This document shows, in pieces, positions 32,128 to 40,039 of a stretch of 51,423 bases of DNA; the first letter of the stretch is position 1; each line of letters opens with the position of its first letter. The stretch is from Lachnospiraceae bacterium (GTDB taxonomy: Bacteria; Bacillota; Clostridia; Lachnospirales; Lachnospiraceae), in assembly GCA_016280395.1 (NCBI GenBank), contig JAEEGQ010000087.1, forward strand, positions 1 to 51,423, given 5' to 3'. The notes below the pieces were generated by a model. It made no database searches. It saw nothing but the letters and a program-made list of their open reading frames with translations, and was not told where the DNA came from. The position numbers and the translations under genes were made by a program.

Positions 32128-34707
32128 TCATATCGTGATCAGAAGGTGCCCTTCCGCGACATCATTGAATACCTTGCAGTCCTGCCCCGAAACATCATAA
32201 ATATGTACTATCCCGCGGATCGTTTCCGCGTGTTCGAAGCCTTCGCTCAATTCGTCCGTGATGTCCCTTGCCTTTTCAAGCTTTTCCGGAGCAAACACAC
32301 GCGTTTTCTCATTTTTGAAGACTGCGGTATAGAGTATTTTTGCCTCCACAAGATCCTGGAAAATGTGGCTTCCGTAAGACAGTTCCGGATTGTATCCCGC
32401 CCTGCTCTCCTCCATCTCGCAGACTATCTCGAAGGCGCTTATATCCGCAAAAGTCGTTGGAACTCCGAGCTCCGGCGAGGAAGTCCCGACGCGTCCGGGC
32501 ACGGCAAGCATCATATGCCTTTCAAGATCGCGGAAATGCCAGTTTATCCTGCCTATGAATTTCGCGACGGCATCCTTTTCCTTGTACGGCATGTTGTAAT
32601 ACCGCACGGGATCCACATAAACTATAAGATCGAGCCCGGCAGACCTTGAAATGCCCATTGAAGCCCCGACGCTCTCAAGAAGTATCTTATCTTTCGGAAC
32701 ATCGGGAACAGCCGCCCCGCCTTCTCCCCTGAAGACCTGCAGCGGTCTGCATTGGAGAAGATCTATGGAATACTCGCCGTTTTCCGAAACATTAACAGTG
32801 AATTCGGTATCGACGGGATATTCATACTCTTTTTCGATGCATTTAAGGATCCTCTGCATCTGCTCCATCAGGTTCTTATTGGAAACAAGCCCTTTGCATG
32901 AAATGAATTTCACGTCGCGGTCCCGGCCCATCTCCCTCAGGGTACGCTCCGCATCGAAATCGTGCTCCGTCAGGAGCTTTTCAAGATAGCGCGGAATAAA
33001 TGGCTCAACGGTCTCGTAATCGAGCCTTTCAAGGCGTCTTTCGGTCATGTCTATGACCTCCGCCTTTCCCTGCGAGAATCTGTGCTTGTCCGCGGATGAC
33101 GAATAGAGCGACCTTTCCGGCATGTCAAGATTGATGATGCGCGGATACGCCCCTTCGGTCCTGTCAACGGCGGATGTTCCGAGGCCCATTACAAGCCTTA
33201 ACATCCCTGCCTGCGGGTCCGATTCCTTCATGATCCTGTAAGGACTGTAGGAATATCCGACTCCCGCGGCGCACGGCATGTAATATTTGCCGTAATACGA
33301 GCCCGAAACCCTCTGTATGAGCAGCGCCATCTGCTCATCTCTCTTGTCGAGGCCGCGCCTTTTGCGGTAATCAAGCGCTGACAGGCTCATGGAGCTTGCA
33401 TACACCGTTTTTATCGCTCTTTCGAACTCGTCAAGCCTCTCCTCGAGGCTTCCCCTGTTCACACAGAATACGGATTCGTATTTTCCCGCAAAAGCATTTC
33501 CAAAGCCGTCCTCCAGGATACTGCTTGAGCGGACAATGTACGGATCCTGCCCGTAATACTCTATGATCCTTACAAACTGCTCGCGCATGGCCGGCATGAA
33601 TGTCCCTTCCGTGAGCTTTTTCGCAAACTCCTCGGCAAGGGAAAAATAGCCCTCCTCGGTCCTCTGCCGGACTCTTAAGTCCCACAGGCCGTTATCGACT
33701 ATATATGTGTAATACATATCGGAGCCCACATAAAAAGAGTCATGTGGCTCAAGATAATCGCTGATCTGTGGCTCACAGTTTCTGATGATGGCCCGCGCAA
33801 GCAGCATTCCGCAGGACTTTCCGCCTATCATCCCTGTCCCGACCATATGGTCGCGAACTGCAAAATAGTCGTCGGCGATAAAATGCTTTTTGACCATCTC
33901 ACGCATTTTTTCGTCACGGGTCATCATTATCCGGCACATGTCGTTGCATTCCGCAGTGATGTCGATGCCGTTTTCCTTTTTAACCTTTGCCGTATTGAAG
34001 AATCTGTCCCACGAATCCGAATACTGCTCCTGCGCGGAGCGCTGCGCAAGTCCAAGTGTCTGGTAAAAGCGGCTTGCCTTAACGCCGTCGAGGATCGGGT
34101 AAAAAGCCTTGTTTTCAGGCTCAAAGATATGCGGAAGGAACATCGTGTCGGAATTCCTGTTCCAGATCTTTTCGGGCCGCACATAAACATTCCTGTTATC
34201 CGAATAAACATCAAGGAACAGCTGGGTGGTGTCGAGTATCTTGTTTATGGCTTCAACGGAGTGTTTCCCTCGTTTTATCGGGAAAAAGGCGACGGTATCG
34301 AGTATGAACAGGAACGGACAGGTGACCCTGAAAAAGTTTCCCATCATAAGATCCGTGGCCCATGCGGTCTGTAGCTCGGAAAGGCAGTCAAACACATAAA
34401 AAGCATCCCTTCCTTCCCGCTCTATGACATTGTGTATATCGACCGTAAAGGTTTCAAAGCGGTGCGAAAGCGGCACATTTACAGTCTTTACGCCCGGCAT
34501 GTCCTCTATCAGCGGTTCGTGGCTCGCAAACCTGAAATATATGATATTCCGCCCGTCCTTTACGGCCTGCCCGACATAAGGCTCCATGAAAAGCCTGAAA
34601 TCTTTAAGCTCCGACACGCGCCATACGACATTGTCTCCGAGCCTTATGTTGTCAAATGCCCTGTCCATTTCGGGTATTCCGCTGAGAATCCTGTCAAATG
34701 CAGCCAT
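32128..34707 (-). CDS. KaiC/RecA-like N-terminus fused to PEP-synthase-type ATP-grasp domain, function unknown
   Basis: 859 residues from ATG 34707 (AAGGAA 5-6 nt upstream). The frame is open to 34830, but that would run through a terminator. Residues 1-280 look like a KaiC/RecA-type domain (SGIPEMDRAFDNIRLGDNVV), but I see no Walker A loop. Residues about 290-660 match the nucleotide-binding domain of PEP synthase and pyruvate phosphate dikinase: GMIGGKSCGML, YIVRSSSILEDGFGNAFAGK, GLGTSAVDRTEGAYPR and LLQCRPLQVF. The swivelling phosphohistidine domain and the PEP barrel are missing. Instead, the last 200 residues hold another conserved-looking part (PGRVGTSSPELGVPTTFADI, SYGSHIFQDLVEAKI). 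So it is not a normal PEP synthase; a phosphotransfer or regulatory role is a guess. It is transcribed alone between two terminators. Confidence 0.8.
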   Translation of the reverse strand: MAAFDRILSGIPEMDRAFDNIRLGDNVVWRVSELKDFRLFMEPYVGQAVKDGRNIIYFRFASHEPLIEDMPGVKTVNVPLSHRFETFTVDIHNVIEREGRDAFYVFDCLSELQTAWATDLMMGNFFRVTCPFLFILDTVAFFPIKRGKHSVEAINKILDTTQLFLDVYSDNRNVYVRPEKIWNRNSDTMFLPHIFEPENKAFYPILDGVKASRFYQTLGLAQRSAQEQYSDSWDRFFNTAKVKKENGIDITAECNDMCRIMMTRDEKMREMVKKHFIADDYFAVRDHMVGTGMIGGKSCGMLLARAIIRNCEPQISDYLEPHDSFYVGSDMYYTYIVDNGLWDLRVRQRTEEGYFSLAEEFAKKLTEGTFMPAMREQFVRIIEYYGQDPYIVRSSSILEDGFGNAFAGKYESVFCVNRGSLEERLDEFERAIKTVYASSMSLSALDYRKRRGLDKRDEQMALLIQRVSGSYYGKYYMPCAAGVGYSYSPYRIMKESDPQAGMLRLVMGLGTSAVDRTEGAYPRIINLDMPERSLYSSSADKHRFSQGKAEVIDMTERRLERLDYETVEPFIPRYLEKLLTEHDFDAERTLREMGRDRDVKFISCKGLVSNKNLMEQMQRILKCIEKEYEYPVDTEFTVNVSENGEYSIDLLQCRPLQVFRGEGGAAVPDVPKDKILLESVGASMGISRSAGLDLIVYVDPVRYYNMPYKEKDAVAKFIGRINWHFRDLERHMMLAVPGRVGTSSPELGVPTTFADISAFEIVCEMEESRAGYNPELSYGSHIFQDLVEAKILYTAVFKNEKTRVFAPEKLEKARDITDELSEGFEHAETIRGIVHIYDVSGQDCKVFNDVAEGHLLITI

Positions 34708-34765
34708 ACAGTTTCCTTTCTTTTGTTCGCCGGGCCCGGTCCCGCAAGCCTTCTTGCTGCCCGAT

Positions 34766-34783
34766 GGCATTCGCTTATCGCGC
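34766..34783 (-). other. Conserved post-terminator motif, copy 2
   Basis: The minus strand reads GCGCGATAAGCGAATGCC directly after the T-run of the PilZ terminator. It differs from copy 1 (16468-16485) at one of 18 positions. The next gene begins about 60 nt downstream, with no recognisable promoter between. Confidence 0.6.
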
Positions 34784-34820
34784 AAAAAAGGCGTCTCGTC
34801 CTCATGGACGAAACGCCTTT
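34784..34820 (-). terminator. Strong intrinsic terminator after the PilZ gene
   Basis: A 15-bp stem (34787-34801 with 34806-34820, one wobble pair) with a 4-nt loop and a six-base T-run on the minus strand. It closes the long housekeeping run that enters the window at recN. The palindrome GATATCATGATATC lies a few bases upstream of it. Confidence 0.95.
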
Positions 34821-34903
34821 GTTTCCTCAACCGATATCATGATATCATATGTGTTTTTCTTTTGCAACCGGCCTTAAAAATAAGCTTATTTTCAAAAGAT
34901 GCT

Positions 34904-35650
34904 TTATTTTCTCTTGATCACGTTGTTTGCGTTCTGGATCTGCAGCCTCTGCTGCTCATACAGGAACTTTGTCAGGTTCCTGCTGGTCTCTGTGAACTTG
35001 CAGCCGTAATAGTGCCTGAAAGAGCCCGTGCTCGAGTCCTTCATGCGGAGCACCGCGGCCTTGCATTCAACCGGTCCGAAATCTGAATCGATGGTGAAAC
35101 TGAACTCATCCTCGGGGAAGAAACGCTCGTTAGTGAACACGCCGACTCCGGATTCGCTTATATCGCGCAGGAACGCCTTACAGGTGATGATGCGGTAGCA
35201 TTCCTCGCGGATGCCGTCCGTATTCTTGTCGTAATTATATACACGCTGGCTGCTTAAAGCCATTTCTTCCTTCATGTTCTTAAGCTGCGCATCATCGCGG
35301 ACAAGATACTTAAGCTCTATCTCTTTGCCGTAATACAGGCGGAAGGCGTTGCGGCGGTTGTAATTCTCGCCGGGTTCGTCCGAGAAGAAGCCGTGAAGCT
35401 TGTCGCCTTCAACGGTAACGACAGCGCCCTTCACATTGTTCCATTTCCACATACGGTCCTGTTCCTGGTAAACGATATCCACGATATCGGTATCAAGGAA
35501 CTGGAAAACACGGTTCCCGCTGGCTATCAGCGTAACGCATACACAGCCTTCCTCCGCGTATTCGATGCGGCTTACGATCCTGTAATGATACTCTTCTCTC
35601 GTTATATAGATTTCAAGGGGGCGTCCGAGCCTCAGCTCACTTAGAAACAT
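34904..35650 (-). CDS. PilZ-domain protein (YcgR-like, predicted c-di-GMP receptor)
   Basis: 248 residues from ATG 35650, with GGGAGG 9 nt upstream; a TTG two codons earlier is too close to that site. An N-terminal YcgR-like beta-domain (residues 1-95) is followed by a PilZ domain with the c-di-GMP-binding RxxxR (NRRNAFRL, near residue 100) and the DISESGVGVF motif (D/NxSxxG, near 165). Both key motifs are intact, so ligand binding is likely. YcgR-like proteins slow flagellar motors or control glycan export; the output here is unknown. The start overlaps rpe by 14 nt. In many Bacillota thiN follows rpe at this place, so the PilZ gene is a local peculiarity. Confidence 0.85.
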   Translation of the reverse strand: MFLSELRLGRPLEIYITREEYHYRIVSRIEYAEEGCVCVTLIASGNRVFQFLDTDIVDIVYQEQDRMWKWNNVKGAVVTVEGDKLHGFFSDEPGENYNRRNAFRLYYGKEIELKYLVRDDAQLKNMKEEMALSSQRVYNYDKNTDGIREECYRIITCKAFLRDISESGVGVFTNERFFPEDEFSFTIDSDFGPVECKAAVLRMKDSSTGSFRHYYGCKFTETSRNLTKFLYEQQRLQIQNANNVIKRK

Positions 35651-36308
35651 TATCAAAAACCTCCCGGAACTTTTTTATATTCTGTGTGATATTTCCCTTA
35701 AATACCGAGCTTCCGGAGACAAGCACCTCTGCGCCGGCTTCGATTATCTTCCCGGCGTTTTCAAGGGTGATGCCGCCGTCAACCTCTATCTCGCCCTTAA
35801 ACCCGCGTTCCTTCTTTAAGGCTTTAAGCTCCGCAAGCTTTTCATAGGAAATGTCCATAAGCTTCTGTCCGCCAAACCCCGGTTCAACAGACATAACAAG
35901 GAACATCTCGGCGTCATCAAGGTAAGGCAGCAGCGCCTTGACCGGTGTTGCGGGCTTTATTGAAAGCCCCGCCCTTATCCCGCAGCTGTGGATGAGCTTT
36001 AACACACCCTTCACGTCGGCGCAGGTCTCAAGATGCACCGTAATCGAATCCGCTCCGCATCCGGCGAAGTCCTTAATATATCTTTCGGGCTCAAGTATCA
36101 TGAGATGCACATCAAAAAACATATCCGTTTCACGGCGGATAGATTTTATGAGCGGCATTCCGAAGGATATGCTCGGCACGAACCTGCCGTCCATAACATC
36201 AACATGCAGGTAGTCGGCCCCGGCTTCCTTTACTTCCCTTATCTGCGCCCCGAGTATGTTAAAATCGGCCGCAAGTATAGACGGCGCAAGTTTCGGTCCT
36301 TGTCTCAA
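35637..36308 (-). CDS. rpe: Ribulose-phosphate 3-epimerase
   Basis: 223 residues of a TIM barrel. It interconverts ribulose 5-phosphate and xylulose 5-phosphate in the pentose phosphate pathway. LAPSILAADF, HVDVMDGRFVPSISFG, FDVHLMI, MSVEPGFGGQK and EVDGGI carry the metal ligands and catalytic aspartates. The start is TTG 36308, preceded by GGAGG with 5-nt spacing. The gene lies 74 nt after rsgA, the order common in Bacillota, and overlaps the PilZ gene. Confidence 0.96.
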   Translation of the reverse strand: MRQGPKLAPSILAADFNILGAQIREVKEAGADYLHVDVMDGRFVPSISFGMPLIKSIRRETDMFFDVHLMILEPERYIKDFAGCGADSITVHLETCADVKGVLKLIHSCGIRAGLSIKPATPVKALLPYLDDAEMFLVMSVEPGFGGQKLMDISYEKLAELKALKKERGFKGEIEVDGGITLENAGKIIEAGAEVLVSGSSVFKGNITQNIKKFREVFDNVSK

Positions 36309-36382
36309 TTCTGCCTCCGTAAAGCTTTGGTATCGCGTCCGCGGGACCGCTCCCGCTGATGCTGTACCCGGTGTTTTATCCG

Positions 36383-37261
36383 TTAATATCTTCTTGCTTC
36401 TTTGATCTCATAAAAGATCTGCTTGTAATTCTCGTATCTTACGCCGGATATCCTGCCGTCCGCAACGGCTTCCTTTACCGCGCACCCCGTTTCGTTAAGA
36501 TGAACGCAGTCCCCGAAGCGGCACAGCGGCGCAAATTCCGCAAATTCGCTGTAATAGTCCTTCAGCTCATCTTCACCTATCCCGGTGACATTTAAGGAGC
36601 TGAAGCCCGGTGTATCCATGATATAGGTGTTGTTCCCGGCGCTAAAAAGCTCCGAATGCCTCGTTGTATGCTTGCCGCGGTCGATCTTCTCGCTGATGTC
36701 CCCGGTCTCCATAAAGGCTTCGGGAACAAGCAGGTTCATGAGCGTAGATTTCCCTACGCCCGAAGGCCCGCAAAGAACGGAAGTTCTGCCTTCAATGCGT
36801 CTTTTGAGCTCTTCGATCCCGATCCCCTGTTTTGCGCTTATGAACAGCACTTCGGAACCCGAATCCTTATAGATGTCAAGCAGTTCCTGCCTTCTTTCCG
36901 GCGTGATCAGATCGCATTTATTGAATATTATGACCGTTTTCACATCACGGAGCGCCATATGGACAAGCAGCCTGTCAAGCAGGTTGAGTGCCGGTTCGGG
37001 CTTTGCGGCCGCAAACATTATAACGGCCTGCGAGACGTTGGAGACGCTCGGGCGGAGCAGATAATTCTCGCGCTCGTAAATATCGGTGATATTCCCGAGC
37101 CTCTTCTCTTCGTCCGTTATCTCAAACTCGACGTCATCGCCCACAAAAGGCGTCATCCTGCGGTTCCTGAAAACGCCTTTTGCCTTGCATTCCGTAATGC
37201 CGGTCTCTTCAGCATAAACATAGTAAAAACCGGCTATTCCTTTAACTATCTTTCCCTTCAT
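36383..37261 (-). CDS. rsgA: Ribosome small-subunit-dependent GTPase RsgA
   Basis: 292 residues from ATG 37261 (MKGKIVKGIAGFYYVY), typical of RsgA; the frame is open for 50 more codons upstream, but that part overlaps the kinase gene and lacks the family start. An OB-fold N-terminus is followed by a circularly permuted GTPase: NKCD (G4), CGPSGVGKSTLMN (G1) and DTPGFSS (G3), and then the zinc site CRFGDCVHLNETGC. RsgA helps late maturation of the 30S subunit. The ribosome site is weak (GGCGGACC). It begins 19 nt after the kinase stop. Confidence 0.95.
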   Translation of the reverse strand: MKGKIVKGIAGFYYVYAEETGITECKAKGVFRNRRMTPFVGDDVEFEITDEEKRLGNITDIYERENYLLRPSVSNVSQAVIMFAAAKPEPALNLLDRLLVHMALRDVKTVIIFNKCDLITPERRQELLDIYKDSGSEVLFISAKQGIGIEELKRRIEGRTSVLCGPSGVGKSTLMNLLVPEAFMETGDISEKIDRGKHTTRHSELFSAGNNTYIMDTPGFSSLNVTGIGEDELKDYYSEFAEFAPLCRFGDCVHLNETGCAVKEAVADGRISGVRYENYKQIFYEIKEARRY

Positions 37262-37280
37262 ACGGTAAGGTCCGCCTGCT

Positions 37281-39236
37281 TTAAGGTGCCGGCTCGCCGC
37301 CCTCAGCTGTCGGAGTCGGCTCCCCGCCGCCTTCCGGCGTAGGTGTGGGTTCTTCCGTAGGCGTAGGTTCGGGCGTCGGAGTCGGATCCGGGTTAGGTCC
37401 CTTGCTGACAACTATGTCGATCTTGGATTTCACCCTGACAGGCTCATCTGCATCAACACTCTGGCTTATTACAACGCCTACAGCGTATTCGTCGCTCCAG
37501 TCCTGTTCAACGTTTCCGAGCTCGAGTTCAAGCTCTTCAAGCAGTGTCTGTGCTTCCGTAGCCGTATGTCCGACAAGTGCCGGTGCCTTGACATTTGTAT
37601 TGTTGACACCGAGACTCACCCAGATAACGATCTTGCTGCCGGATTCGACCATGGTAAGAGCTTCGGGATCTGTTCTCGTTACATAGCCTTCCTCGATAAG
37701 ATCGTCATACTCATAATCAACTTCAACCGTGTATCCCTTGTCTGTAAGGGCCTGACGGGCTACCGCGAGCGAGTAGTTCGTTACCTTCGGAACAGTACCT
37801 GTTTCCCTTCCGACACATATCGTAAGGGTGATCTCCGCGTTTGCGCTTATCTGCGCATCGATTGGAGGATACTGTGCTATTACCTGTCCGACCTCGTATT
37901 CGGAAGAGAACTCCTCCTCGTATCTTATGGAGAAGGTATTGGATATTCTCTTTAATGATGTAACGGCATCTTTATCCAAAAGTCCCACAACGCTCGGCAT
38001 CTTCACAAGATCCGGCGCGTTTGTCGGCGTAGCCTCGGGTGTGGGCGTGTTTGTTGCCACATAAGGCGGCGTCGGTGTAGAACCGATGATGCTGCCCGGG
38101 TTTATGATGGTCTTAAAGATATCGAAATAGTTGGCGATGATGTAGAGAACCGCAACACCAACGAGGATTACGGCAAAGACACTGCCTACCGTAAGCACCT
38201 TCTCTAACCCCGAGTTCATGCTGTCGATATCGTCGTCATCATCAAAATCGCGCTTTTTCTTCTTCTTTTTGCGCTTCTCGGGCTCGTCGTCGTCAAGAAC
38301 ATCCGAGATAGATGTAATGGTTGTTGCTGCGTTGATCTCCTCAAGCTGCTCCTTGGTCATCTGCTTTGTGGGAGAATCCGGCACGGAGCCGTTCATGGAA
38401 ACAAAGTTTCCGTTCGGGTTGCTTATTGACATCTTGAGATCTGCAATAAGCTCGGAAGCGCTCTGGTAGCGGCGTTCCTGCTTTTTCTGCATACATTTTG
38501 CGACGATCTTTTCAAGGCTCTCGGGAACATCGGGAGCAGTATCCCTGATGGGCTCCGCCTGCCCCTGGATATGGAGCAGCGCAACCGAGACAGTGTTATC
38601 GCCCGCAAAAGGCACATGTCCGGTAAGCATTTCGTAAATAGTCACGCCAAGCGAGTAGATATCGCTTCTCTCGTCGCTGTAACCGCCTCTTGCCTGCTCC
38701 GGCGAAAGATAATGGACGGAGCCTAAGGCATTCTGGGTAACTGTATTTGAGGTTGCTGCCTTCGCGATACCAAAATCGGTAACCTTAACCTTGCCCTCGC
38801 GGGAGATTATGATGTTCTGGGGCTTTATATCCCTGTGGATGATATGCTTCGCATGGGCGGCTTCCATACCCTGTGCTATCTGGATGGCGATACCTACCGC
38901 CTCCCTGACTTCGAGCCTGCCTTTTCTCTCTATAAAGCGCTTTAAGGTGATGCCTTCCACAAGCTCCATTACTATGAAATAAAGCCCGTTGTCCTCACCT
39001 ACGTCATATACGTTAACAATGTTCGGATGCGACAGACCTGCCGCGGACTGAGCCTCGCCCCTGAATTTCTGTACGAAATTCTTGTCCTGGGCGTATTCAG
39101 CCTTAAGGATCTTTATCGCAACATAGCGGTTCAGACGATGGCATTTTGCCTTGTAAACGTCCGCCATGCCGCCGGAGCCTACTTTTTCAAGTATCTCGTA
39201 TCTGTCGTTTATGAACATTCCTATCTTGATCTCCAT
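37281..39236 (-). CDS. PASTA-domain Ser/Thr protein kinase (PrkC/Stk type)
   Basis: 651 residues. The kinase domain is at about 12-275 with GSGGMADVY, AIKIL, the catalytic HRDIKPQN, DFG and the SPEQARGGY region. A Lys/Asp-rich juxtamembrane part (KRKKKKKKRDFDDDDD) precedes one membrane helix (349-374). A Pro/Thr linker and three PASTA domains (about 413-612) lie outside the cell. A last stretch of about 35 residues repeats PTPT/PTEE. PASTA domains sense muropeptides or lipid II, and the kinase controls growth and wall synthesis. It is followed by rsgA and preceded by its phosphatase, the standard order. The Pro/Thr tail after the last PASTA domain is unusual. Confidence 0.96.
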   Translation of the reverse strand: MEIKIGMFINDRYEILEKVGSGGMADVYKAKCHRLNRYVAIKILKAEYAQDKNFVQKFRGEAQSAAGLSHPNIVNVYDVGEDNGLYFIVMELVEGITLKRFIERKGRLEVREAVGIAIQIAQGMEAAHAKHIIHRDIKPQNIIISREGKVKVTDFGIAKAATSNTVTQNALGSVHYLSPEQARGGYSDERSDIYSLGVTIYEMLTGHVPFAGDNTVSVALLHIQGQAEPIRDTAPDVPESLEKIVAKCMQKKQERRYQSASELIADLKMSISNPNGNFVSMNGSVPDSPTKQMTKEQLEEINAATTITSISDVLDDDEPEKRKKKKKKRDFDDDDDIDSMNSGLEKVLTVGSVFAVILVGVAVLYIIANYFDIFKTIINPGSIIGSTPTPPYVATNTPTPEATPTNAPDLVKMPSVVGLLDKDAVTSLKRISNTFSIRYEEEFSSEYEVGQVIAQYPPIDAQISANAEITLTICVGRETGTVPKVTNYSLAVARQALTDKGYTVEVDYEYDDLIEEGYVTRTDPEALTMVESGSKIVIWVSLGVNNTNVKAPALVGHTATEAQTLLEELELELGNVEQDWSDEYAVGVVISQSVDADEPVRVKSKIDIVVSKGPNPDPTPTPEPTPTEEPTPTPEGGGEPTPTAEGGEPAP

Positions 39237-39260
39237 TACGCATTACCTTTCTTCAACACA

Positions 39261-39983
39261 TCAGACATATATGATTATTACTGAAATATTATCCTTGCCC
39301 CCGTTTGCGTTTGCCATATCCACAAGCTTCTCGCAGGCTGTTTTCGGGTCGCCCCTGAATTCCCTTATGGTCGCGGCTATCTCGCTGTTCTCCACCATGT
39401 TCGTAAGGCCGTCGGAGCACATTATCACGATATCGTTCTCCTCCACCGGCACCTCAAAATAGTCGGGCACGACTATCCCATTGGCGCTTATAGCCCTTGT
39501 TACGATATTCTTGTTGGGATGGAACCTTGCCATTTCCTCGCTGAGGTCGCCGTTTCGCACCATCTCTGCCACAAGGGAATGATCCATGGAGATCTGCTCG
39601 AGCTCCGGATGCATAAGATAGATGCGGCTGTCGCCTATATTCGAGGCATGAAGAATACCGTCTTTTATAAAGGCGGTAACAAAGGTGGTCCCCATACCTT
39701 CAAGCGCGCTGTTCTCACGTCCTTTTTTTATAAGCTTTTCGCTTATGTCAAGGAACGCCTTGTCAAGTGCGCTGTACAAGGTCTTCTCTTTTGCTTCGGA
39801 CATGTCTGAAACAAATTCTTCAACGCAGAAGCGCGATGCAAAATCACCGGCCTTGTGGCCGCCCATTCCATCCGCGACTATAAAGAGGTTCGGGAGTACA
39901 CCCACAGGCTCTTCGCTGCGAAAAACATAATCCTGATTGGCTTCGCGCATCTTGCCGACGTCCGTTATCGCATACGATTTCAC
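39261..39983 (-). CDS. PP2C-family Ser/Thr phosphatase (Stp/PrpC)
   Basis: 240 residues, the usual length. The metal-binding motifs are REANQDYVF, FIVADGMGGHKAGDFAS, NIGDSRIYL, IVIMCSDGLTNMVEN and GGKDNISVIII. It removes phosphate from targets of the adjacent PASTA kinase. The start is GTG 39983, with AAGGAGG 7 nt upstream. It precedes the kinase gene by 24 nt. Confidence 0.95.
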   Translation of the reverse strand: MKSYAITDVGKMREANQDYVFRSEEPVGVLPNLFIVADGMGGHKAGDFASRFCVEEFVSDMSEAKEKTLYSALDKAFLDISEKLIKKGRENSALEGMGTTFVTAFIKDGILHASNIGDSRIYLMHPELEQISMDHSLVAEMVRNGDLSEEMARFHPNKNIVTRAISANGIVVPDYFEVPVEENDIVIMCSDGLTNMVENSEIAATIREFRGDPKTACEKLVDMANANGGKDNISVIIIYV

Positions 39984-40039
39984 CTGCTTACCTCCTTTGC
40001 ACGAAACTTGCGGGCACCCCCGGAAACACAGCGCCGGCC

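Noticed and set aside
32128-34707. Annotation as ordinary PEP synthase (ppsA)
   Set aside because: Only the nucleotide-binding domain matches; the phosphohistidine and PEP/pyruvate barrel domains required for the reaction are not found.
34766-34783. The post-terminator motif as a sigma-D (flagellar) -10, since CGATAA resembles GCCGATAA
   Set aside because: No TAAA-like -35 lies about 15 nt upstream in any of the three copies; the upstream positions are occupied by the terminator stems.
34708-34830. N-terminal extension of the ATP-grasp fusion gene to 34830
   Set aside because: The added 41 codons would read through the strong terminator of the PilZ gene and the conserved motif behind it. 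ATG 34707 has a proper ribosome site.
37262-37411. N-terminal extension of rsgA
   Set aside because: The extension is an Arg-rich shadow of the Pro/Thr tail of the kinase gene; family homology begins at MKGKIVKG.
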